The notes below the pieces were generated by a model that was not told where the DNA came from, made no database searches, and saw nothing but the letters and a program-made list of their open reading frames with translations. The position numbers were made by a program, and so were the translations under genes. 64,000 nt of DNA from Tetraselmis striata (lineage: Eukaryota > Chlorophyta > Chlorodendrophyceae > Chlorodendrales > Chlorodendraceae). Every line of letters begins with the position of its first letter. Position 1 is the stretch's first letter. This document shows, piece after piece, positions 46,300 to 54,423 of the stretch. The DNA lies in assembly GCA_006384855.1 (NCBI GenBank), contig VCJN01001036.1:27394-91393 (forward strand), written 5' to 3'.

Positions 46300-46950
46300 A
46301 CTAAGTGATACATATGGAACCCGGTAAGAAGTGATGCGGTGTAGCATTCCTGTACTGTATATCAATACCTTATTGTGATTTCGGAACCTGGTACCTGGGT
46401 ACCCGGGCCGACACAAATCAGTCAAGCATTTGTGACGCACAATACCACAACCCATAAATAATGCTTTGAACTACCATCAATATGGAGATGCATCAACACA
46501 CGATCAAAACAGTCATGGCATGACAGGTAATGATCAATACTGCAGAGTACATGCACATATATCCTTGTTTAGTTACAACGCTCGATGAGGTATGATATTA
46601 CGCTCTATCGCGGCGCCCGGAATGTCCACGCACATTGCGCGGCATGATGTCTCATGTGTGACATGCCTGAAAAATCATTAATGATGCAGATTTAAATGAA
46701 TGAAATTGGCAGACAAGGTTTGGGAAAGAAATATGTTTTTTCCATTACATGTTGGAAACTGCAGACCCACCCGGCGTCTATATTTATATTTCCTGCGCAA
46801 GCCATATCATTCTACGTGAACATACTGCGCAGCAACTTGATGTACTAACACTCAGGACATTAGCCTACCCTGCGCTGCCATGCCCCCAGAGCCATCTGAC
46901 GCGCTAATCATGCATGCTTATGAGCCGCAATGCATGCCGAATAAACACTA
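46300..46950. other. AT-rich interior of element D, no gene seen
   Basis: Lower GC than the rest of the window. No frame with recognisable content. Confidence 0.5.
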
Positions 46951-46954
46951 AAGT

Positions 46955-49715
46955 TGTTACGGCTGCTCTGCAGCGCCGCCATCGCCATCGTCCAGATCAT
47001 TGTGGCAAACGGCCGTGTCCTTGGCATGAGAGTGCTTCACATAGGAAGCCCACCTGGTGAAAGCAAAATCAACAATATCATGTCAGTGTCCAATCAAAAC
47101 ATGAGATAACTGAAAGGGCAGCTGCAGGGCGATGGTGACATACCTCATTATCTGCATGGGCGCAGCATCAGCAACGGCCATCTCGCGCCGCCGACCCCTG
47201 CAAGCAGTGCTGGCGGAAATTGCCTTTGTCCAGGTGTATGTGACCAGCCTGCCTAGCGCGATGATGAGTGGGAAGACGAAATCCGGCCGGAAGACTGCAA
47301 TCATTCACTGCGCCGTCCCAGATCATGGTGCTGATTGGGGCTGATGGAAACCAACTCCCACGGTGAGCGTCTCCAAATGCGAAGACAATTGGAGGCGAAG
47401 CCAGGGGGTTGTCTAGGGCGTAGCACTTTGCCGCAACGAAATAGCTTACCTCAATCTGGAAGATCTCATGGAACCTATCATGGTTCTCTCCCTCTGCAGC
47501 CCCAGTTGGCCCAAAATCCACACTGGCTCTCGGTTGAGTAGTCTGCGGTATGTAATGGTCCAGGGACCGAAGGACTGCACCCCCGTTATCCCACAGCCAT
47601 GCTGTGTACACGCATGCATTGCCCCTCGCCAACGGTTGTACGCGCGCGAGCAGTATACATTGTAGGATTCATGGTCCGGCTTCATCACCATCATCCGGCC
47701 ATAGCACGTCGGCATGTAGCAGTCCGGCGGATGATCGATGTAAGTGTGCTTTGAATGCTGCTATACTATCACACGAGGCATACATGCATGCGGGCAGGTA
47801 TCGTCTAAAGCACTTACTTGATGATCGCCGTATCAGCCCTCAGTTGCTGCACCAGCAGCTCATCGGGGGCATACTCATGAACGCACTGCTTGAAGAGAGC
47901 GGCATTGTGGTCCTGCACATTGATGCCCTCCTCGCAGAAAGCTCCCTCAACCACCTTCGCGCTGACCGCGCGACCCGCTGCATCTTGCCGTGCGTGGCGA
48001 TTCTTCGCCGCTGCAGATCCCCTCACACTGCCCCGATCCCGCCGCATGTTGACGAGCAAATCGTTAAGAGGAGCTCGAAGTCCTCTCGTCACAAATGTCC
48101 GCGCCAACAACTAGGAGTGAGAAAGCATTTGATGCAATCACAAACGACTAGTGGCCCAATGCACAGAGGAAGGGGGCGGGGGGGGGGGGGGGGGGGGGGC
48201 AGCTTCACGACCTCGACAGCAAAAGCCCTCTCCGGATCCTTGCTGCACTTGCCGACAATGGTCTTCCAGAAAAACCTAACCTACACAGACAATATAGAAG
48301 GATTATATGAGATGCTGAATGGATACATAAGATACCTCGTTTGAGGCACATGGTGTGTGTAAGGGGGTGGGGGGCTCACCGCCCTCTCGAGGCACATCTC
48401 CACCTCACGCGCAGGCAGCCACGCTTCTCCTGAGCCGCCCGCCTACAAACCAGCACGTGTAGATTGCTATACATATGGCGGTTACCATCGCACATATTCT
48501 CACATATCTTGGCGATAGGCAGCTCGTAGACCGCCTTGACGCCAAGCAGGTCGACGAGCGCAGCCCCGATGCTCGGACGCTTCGGGGGCGGCTTGCCCAA
48601 CAACTCGTGGAAGCAGTCCGGCAGTAGCGCCCCCCGTAGCGCTCTTCGTAGCGCTTGTCATCCTCGGTACCATGCTCAGGCTCGCCGCCACTACCCTTAG
48701 AAGGGCACACAGCAGCACCACAGTTAGCAACAAGTAGACGGGGTAGGGTTTTGTCCAAGTGTACCTTGGTGAAGGCGCGCGCTGTGAATAACAGCAAATG
48801 TGTGATACGGCATACCTCTTTGGCACCGCCTTCAACAGTGCCTTGAAGGCGCGGTTGCCGTTCCTCCTCTCCCTCATGTCCCTCCTCCTCTCCCCCCGTC
48901 TCGTCCTTGTCGCTGCCGTTAAGGATGGAGAGAAATCCAGTCGGTTCGCCCTTCCAAAAGGCATCTCCGTCAGCAAGAGCCAGACCCCGCTCCGCCCTCT
49001 CCTCATCATCGTCCGCCCGGTCCTTCGTAAAAGGACTGCGAAGCGGGCTCTGGGCCATGCCCCTGTCGCTGCCAGCCGTATCGTCGATGTCCATATTGCT
49101 GCCAGAACCGTCCGAGGTACTGTCTATTTTCTGGAAACACCGACGAATTACTAGGCCGCGCAACAAGCGACAGTTGCATTTCGCGCGGAGGACACACCAC
49201 ACGGTTAGTTGGTTACCGATTGGTGAAGAGATGTGCTGGGTGGGAGGCGACAAATTTGAGTGGGATGACGCAAATAAGCATGCGTGTATGGAATACAGTC
49301 TCAGTGAGAAAGCAGCATGGCATTACCTGCCGTCGTGATGTCGCACCTTAACCTTGTTGCCATGGAGCATGGCTGTGCCGACAACCTCGGAGTGATGAGA
49401 CGACAAGAACCGCACACCGACCCATTGTCCCACGTTATTTCGTAGGTCGGGAGCGTTCCGCTGTACTTCGCGCGTGCGGGGTCGACGCAAATGTCGGGTA
49501 GCCGGTGCGGCGGGTGGTGAGGGCGGGGCAGTCGGTTCGGGCGAAGACGGCGAGGCATGCAGCACTACGGGTTGCGATGCGGTGGTGGTCTTCAACTGCG
49601 TGAAGGGGGGCGGGGGGGCGTTATGGCAAGCGTCGGTTAAGATTGCCATGGCAAACTGGAATTCGCACACTCGCAGGCACTCACCGACAGTAAGCGGGCT
49701 TGCTCCACCGAGCAT
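46955..49715 (-). CDS. Element D gene 1, spliced, Tudor-like N-terminus
   Basis: The first exon ends near 49329 with a Pro-rich linker and VGQWVGVRFLSSHHSEVVGT, KVKVRHHDG, a Tudor-like beta-barrel pattern. The next exon (acceptor TTTCCAG near 49136) reads KIDSTSDGSGSNMDIDDTAG, an acidic segment, and ends GGAKE|GTATGC (about 48816). Then LLGKPPPKRPSIGAALVDLL and IAKICENMCDG (48605-48490), EVEMCLERA|GTGAGC, VRFFWKTIVGKCSKDPERAF, a 22-bp C-run (coding strand), LLARTFVTRGLRAPLNDLLV, and QCVHEYAPDELLVQQLRADT ending IIK|GTAAGT (47819). Further exons follow: YIDHPPDCYMPTCYGRMMVM, MIWDGAVNDC, and a last one, WASYVKHSHAKDTAVCHNDL, to a stop near 46962. One six-G stretch near 48630 shifts the frame. 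Probably the element's main protein; family not recognised. Confidence 0.5.
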
Positions 49716-50274
49716 GCGTCGTTAGCTGAGTGTCCGAAGTGTTGTACTTTGAAGTGGCGGCTATTCCCGGCGAGGTGACTTTTGCACACACGGCACTAGA
49801 CCGTAAGGTGTTCGCTTGGATTATCGCATACATGGGAGACGCTCTCGTTGCCGCATGATCTCGCTTTGCCGCGAGGCATCGCGACGAGGGTGCGCTTAAG
49901 GGGGGGCGACGTGGGATATAGCGAGTGGTCAGATTATTATGGGCGAGATCGGCGGATGATAAGCATGTCAGACGAGGGATGATAAAGGTAGTCGCTCCGC
50001 CACCGCGTGCGCATCAGCAATGTCATGCCCGCCGCGCGGTTACGCGCCGTGGCGAAGTGCGCTTGCGTGGGCCGGCCGGAGGGGCATCACGTACCGTTTC
50101 ACATACGGGTACTGCTGTGGCGTTGAGACCTCGCGGCGCAGGTACTGATGGCATGCATGGATAAGCGCGGATAAGCGCGGATAAGCTCAAGTTAAGCGGG
50201 AGTAGTCGTCAGGGTACACGAAATACGGTACTAGTACAGTAAAAATGAGTACGAATACAGTAGAAGTACCGTAT

Positions 50275-50294
50275 TAAGCGCGGTTAAGCGGACC
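50275..50294 (-). repeat. Right terminal inverted repeat of element D
   Basis: Reverse complement of the left repeat, 20 of 20 bases. Just inside it, three TAAGC words spaced by 10 bp run from 50162 to 50186. Confidence 0.9.
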
Positions 50295-50310
50295 CCGTTA
50301 CGACGAGCGA

Positions 50311-50680
50311 GTCCCGAACGTCCACGTGTTAGGACGCGCCCGACTTGGCTGATCTACTAAATGGGTTATACATGTATTCAAATGGGATGCTTTAGGGGAC
50401 GCCCGAGCCCGTGCCGCAGCGGCCGTAGCCTATATGGGCGCAATATCCAATTCACGCATCATCGGTGCAGTGGCCACCCAGGGGAGTTTTTACCTATCCC
50501 GATGAGGCACCGCAAGCACTGATCGAGTCCGGTTTGTAATTTATTTGCGCCGCTAGTTCCATCCATGCCCCATACTTCACACCCATAAGTTAAAACCGGC
50601 AGTACACAGGTTTTAAAAACCTCTAGACACACGCACATTAATAGGAATAATGCCCCGTCCACCGACTAATACCGAATCGA
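50311..50680 (-). mobile_element. LINE copy L2, 5' continuation after element D
   Basis: It resumes the LINE homology cut at 44523 (matches 41650-42040 inverted). The frame VLPVLTYGCEVWGMDGTSGA (50662-50459) is the conserved segment after the RT thumb. Confidence 0.8.
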
Positions 50681-50683
50681 GCG

Positions 50684-51586
50684 CCGTCCTATCCTAACCA
50701 AATCCCTGATTTGGAAACTAGCTTTTGCCCATACGAAAATAGCATGCAGGAATGCATCCTATCCTGACAAAATAGCGATCGTGTTTGCATATCTCGCGAT
50801 TTCAATTGATGACGCCATCCGCGCCCGTAACGGTAGCCGCTCCTTCCCGCGCCCGCCGCTGTGGGTAGCGGCTCGGAGCCCCGCCCTTGCGCATTGTGTC
50901 CGTACTCACTGACGGTATATCGCATTGCGCCGCCTACATATGTGGCACCCGCCTACCACCATGGCGCCGCTCAGACTGGCGCACACACGGCGGGCGCGTC
51001 CGACTGCTCGCCGCCCGCCATGGCGCCATGTGTTCCTCGTCGTCATCGGTTTGGATGAGAGCGAAGAGATGGTCCTCTTTCTGTACGCTAGCCATAGCCC
51101 CTAGGCGAGAAACGTTGACTGATTTTCGGGTAGGAGCGGTCGCCTCGACGTAGGCGGCCGAATACGCAGTAGACGGGTAATGGCGGCAGAGTGGTGGACT
51201 GGTGGGTGTGCCACGGGTGGGGCGCGGGCCGCAGGTGGGCCACCCGTGGGCGGCGGCAAGTTCGTTACCCACGACAGCTGCGAGCCGTGCGATGAACGAT
51301 GGGCGCCTGTGCGCCGTCCATCCAGCGTCTTTGACGCACCGACCGTTACATGACCAAATAGGAAACGCGAGTGATTTGGTCACTCGGTGAGGTCCGAATT
51401 GCTGGAGCCTCGTGATTTGACCACCAATCCGAACACCCGCGATGACCAAATAGCGATTTGGTTCCCCAAATCACTGTGGGATCTGGACCGTACGATTACC
51501 GGTCATCAAGGATCCTACGGCCACGATATTTTTAATGTACGGGTTATCAAATTAGTCAGGATCGCTATTTGGTTAGGATAGGACGG
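50684..51586. mobile_element. MITE-like element with 20-bp terminal inverted repeats
   Basis: CCGTCCTATCCTAACCAAAT (50684-50703) and its exact reverse complement (51567-51586) bound 903 bp. Several internal copies of the words ACCAAAT(A) and AAATCACT occur near 51340-51480. No clear target duplication, no transposase. It interrupts or borders the LINE L2 copy. Confidence 0.75.
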
Positions 51587-51896
51587 GGGTAAGGTTGGAT
51601 ACACATTTTCGACCGTGAATAGTCCCCGAATTCACCCGATTCGCCCGCATCATTTGGCGCCGCATCATTTCAGGCGAGCTCGCCATCCCCACTAGTTTAG
51701 CTCCCCCACTGCCCCGACCCTGCTACCCATGGCGCCTCTCTTGCGGTCTCTCCCACACTCGGCGGCACGGTCGGCCGAAATGCGGTTGTTGTGGTGCGTA
51801 CTGTTGACATCGCGATCACAGGGCGCGCCGCGTGCGTTGACCAGCCGTCTACTGCCCAACCGCTCCGGTCGGAATATTTGAAAACTCGCCACCGCC
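51587..51896. other. No gene seen
   Basis: Short unique-looking sequence between the MITE and the interrupted ORF. Confidence 0.4.
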
Positions 51897-51961
51897 ATGG
51901 AGTACGCCTCGCTGTCCAACGCACCCGCTCCTCGCAAGAGCTTCTCTAGTATGATGGATGC

Positions 51962-52276
51962 TGTTGGAGTATGTGCTCTGACAGGTCCTTCTGGCAATCT
52001 ACTGATACCAATATCAGTAGATGGCGTGCTGCGCGCGCGTCCGGACTTCACATCCGACCCGAGCAAGACAAGACAATAGTACTGTAGATATCGTAGATTA
52101 CAGAACTAGTATCAGCACGCTGCTAGTGCGCGCGCCCCGCCCATCCTAATAGGCTCGGCCCGCGCAGCTGCTCTGCTCACTTCATTAGTCCCAGCAGCTC
52201 GAGCCCGGCTCGCTGCACCCACTGTAAGTAGCTCCGAGCACTTCCACCTTCCATCACTCATCGGTTGAGCCGTTCA
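51962..52276 (+). repeat. 5' LTR of the copia element
   Basis: Starts TGTTGGAGTATG, ends GCCGTTCA, 315 bp. Contains the small palindrome CTACTGATACCAATATCAGTAG. Confidence 0.97.
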
Positions 52277-52288
52277 GGTTATGGGCCC
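52277..52288 (+). promoter_or_regulatory. Primer-binding site for a half-tRNA (initiator Met)
   Basis: GGTTATGGGCCC abuts the LTR. It is complementary to the anticodon arm of initiator tRNA-Met (GGGCCCATAACC), the primer site type known from Drosophila copia and yeast Ty5, in which a cleaved half-tRNA primes minus-strand synthesis. It does not match a tRNA 3' end (no TGG start). Confidence 0.85.
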
Positions 52289-52687
52289 TCACACATTCTA
52301 GAAGTGTGCAAGTATATCTCGTCCCGGGCGAGATCCTCGAGCCTCCGAGGCCGAGTCGAGTCTCCGAGATTCGAACACAAAACTCCACTGTGCTTAGTTA
52401 TTAGTTATTCAACATTTTAGACAGACGTAGACAGAATTCGAACACCAGAGTCCTCATCTATACCACGTTCTCTTTGGCTAGCTTGTATCCCTGGTGACTT
52501 CTGCAGCCGCAGGATATCAGCGTCAGCCGGAGCGGGGTGTGGTGTGAGTGACGCGCAACGCACATACAGGCACCGGAGCTGCGGAGCGGGAGGGCAGACT
52601 GACTTCCACAGTTTGCTACTTGGTCTGTGACAGCTGGTTTGGCCGACAGAACGCGTTTCTCACTGGGGCAGCTGGGACAACATCGAC

Positions 52688-53200
52688 ATGGCAGACGACT
52701 CACCCACTCGACCAGGCAACACTCCTATTCCCCCGGGACTTGGCATTGCTGTCGACACTGGCAAGTCTCTTCCTGGATCTTCCGATCAACCGAGACTAGA
52801 CCTAGTGGCCAGGCTAGAGCATCAGATATCTAACCTGGAGCAACGACAAGACTTCCAGCACGGAGAGATGCAGAGCGAGATGCACGCTGTCACGGATCAA
52901 CTGTCTCAAAGTCAGGCCGACTTTATGGCGGAGCAACGGGACCTGATGGCTGATGTCAGACGGATGTTTGCGTCCATGTCTCGACATACCCCGACAGCTG
53001 GACAGTCTCCGACAGCTGCGCCACCACCGCCACAGTCGCGAACCTCAGTCGATAGAGCTACCGGACGGACAGGCTACCTCGGCGTGTCCGCGCCTTATCG
53101 TGCACCCGCCAGACCATCAGCGCTGCGGATCTTGCGGATGGCCGCATCTGGGCCCGACGGGGACCACAACGAGGCATCGACCAGCTGGGTAGGGCACTGA
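52688..53200 (+). CDS. gag: Copia Gag, N-terminal part
   Basis: ATG at 52688. After a Pro-rich start there is a clear coiled coil (about residues 38-100: LEHQISNLEQRQ, MHAVTDQLSQSQ, EQRDLMADVRRM), then a Pro/Ser linker. The natural continuation ADLADGRIW...GIDQLGRALKF lies in the -1 frame, so a frameshift (programmed or mutational) is needed before the TGA at 53198. Confidence 0.8.
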   Translation: MADDSPTRPGNTPIPPGLGIAVDTGKSLPGSSDQPRLDLVARLEHQISNLEQRQDFQHGEMQSEMHAVTDQLSQSQADFMAEQRDLMADVRRMFASMSRHTPTAGQSPTAAPPPPQSRTSVDRATGRTGYLGVSAPYRAPARPSALRILRMAASGPDGDHNEASTSWVGH

Positions 53201-54423
53201 AGTTCACACCACCGATGCTCCAGAGGAGCTCAGACTTCACAACGTGGAAACATCTTTTCCTATCCTTCATCAACACTTCTGTGCCGGAGGTGATGGAACA
53301 GATGATTCTACTTGACCCGAACGATCCCAACATCGACCCACAGCTTCAATCATACCTCTATCACACGCTGGTGCAGATCGCCCAGCACCACCCGAGTGCC
53401 ACCTCGGAACTCAAGAACCTCTCTCAGTCCACTGCGGTCAACCGGGGTGCGATAGCATGGGACAATATGTGCCATCGTCTCGACAGACAGGACGTGCACC
53501 ACACCATGTCACTGCTCGACGAAGTGAATCGCACACTCGACAAGAACTCGACGGAGTCACTTGTCGACTTCCTCGACCGCAAATGGGAGGCTATCCAGGC
53601 ATACGACGCAGCTATGGAGGTCACCGAGCAGCTCCGCGACTCCTTACTGATACCGACAGTGCTCAATGCACTTCCCGCAAAATACGATACTATCAAGACA
53701 GTCGTCGCAGGGAATGTCGACTTACATCGGTGTACCGCGGCAGAGCTGTTCGCCGAACTCCGTGTCCATGCCAAACTGTGTTCCACACCAGCTCCTTCAG
53801 CTCCCGCACCTTCGGTGGGTACTGCGGCATTTCTCACAGCTCAGAACCCGCCTAGGACTGCTCGCAGGATTCACAAGTCGCCATGGTTCGGCAAGTGTGC
53901 ATCTTGTGGCGAGAAGCACCTAACTAGCCAATGCACTGCGAGTGACTCGGTTATTCTGACTTTTCAGCGCGCCAAAATCAAGGCCCTGAAAATCAAGTAC
54001 CCCGGAGACTCTCAGACTAAGGCGTCGACTGGTGCTGCTCTCGCGGCGTTCGAGGACGACAACACTGCAGCTGTGACCGACCAGCCGAGCGACGACACCG
54101 ACGCCGGCGACGAGCTGACCCTCGAGGAGGAGGAGATGCTTCTCAGTGGGGTGACCACCCTTACCACTGCTCCCCCAACCCTCGTGGCATTTTTCTCAAA
54201 ACTGAGTAACGCCCCAAGTGTCAGCCAGGCATGGATCGCAGACTCTGCTTGCGCTCCCCAGAATGTCACGGCACATAAATCCGACTTCGAAACATTTCGA
54301 ATCGAGTCGAACAAGGGCGAACTTGGTGGCGTAGGCACCGTCATCGAGGGCAGCGGCACTGTGGCTATTAGGGCAACACTCACCTCTGGTGGCTACTGCA
54401 CTTTGCGAATGCCAGCTGTTTAA
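53200..54423 (+). CDS. gag-pro: Copia Gag C-terminal part, zinc knuckle and protease
   Basis: Gag core of the UBN2 type: WKHLFLSFINTSVPEVMEQM, then TMSLLDEVNRTLDKN and KYDTIKTVVAGNV. The knuckle CASCGEKHLTSQC has spacing C-x2-C-x3-H-x4-C, one residue shorter than usual. An acidic linker leads to the protease at WIADSACAPQNVTAHKSDF, where the active-site triplet reads D-S-A rather than D-S/T-G. The frame ends at GTT TAA (54418-54423), inside the protease. Confidence 0.85.
   Translation, partial: KFTPPMLQRSSDFTTWKHLFLSFINTSVPEVMEQMILLDPNDPNIDPQLQSYLYHTLVQIAQHHPSATSELKNLSQSTAVNRGAIAWDNMCHRLDRQDVHHTMSLLDEVNRTLDKNSTESLVDFLDRKWEAIQAYDAAMEVTEQLRDSLLIPTVLNALPAKYDTIKTVVAGNVDLHRCTAAELFAELRVHAKLCSTPAPSAPAPSVGTAAFLTAQNPPRTARRIHKSPWFGKCASCGEKHLTSQCTASDSVILTFQRAKIKALKIKYPGDSQTKASTGAALAAFEDDNTAAVTDQPSDDTDAGDELTLEEEEMLLSGVTTLTTAPPTLVAFFSKLSNAPSVSQAWIADSACAPQNVTAHKSDFETFRIESNKGELGGVGTVIEGSGTVAIRATLTSGGYCTLRMPAV

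Larger units (their letters stand above)
44524..50310. mobile_element. DNA transposon D with 20-bp perfect terminal inverted repeats
   Basis: GGTCCGCTTAACCGCGCTTA (44539-44558) has an exact reverse complement at 50275-50294. Imperfect homology extends outward to CACTCGTCG at 44524 and CGACGAGCGAG near 50310. Motifs TTAAGCG/CGCTTAA cluster at both ends: 44541-44625 and 45068-45093 on the left, 50160-50290 on the right. The flanks are the two halves of one LINE copy. The CACT-like terminus plus subterminal motif clusters resemble CACTA elements; a 3-bp duplication (CAG) is possible but the right one is imperfect. Length about 5.79 kb, with at least two minus-strand spliced genes. Confidence 0.8.

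Noticed and set aside
50934-51449. 171-codon minus-strand frame in the MITE-like element
   Set aside because: No transposase motif and no start context; likely chance in GC-rich sequence.
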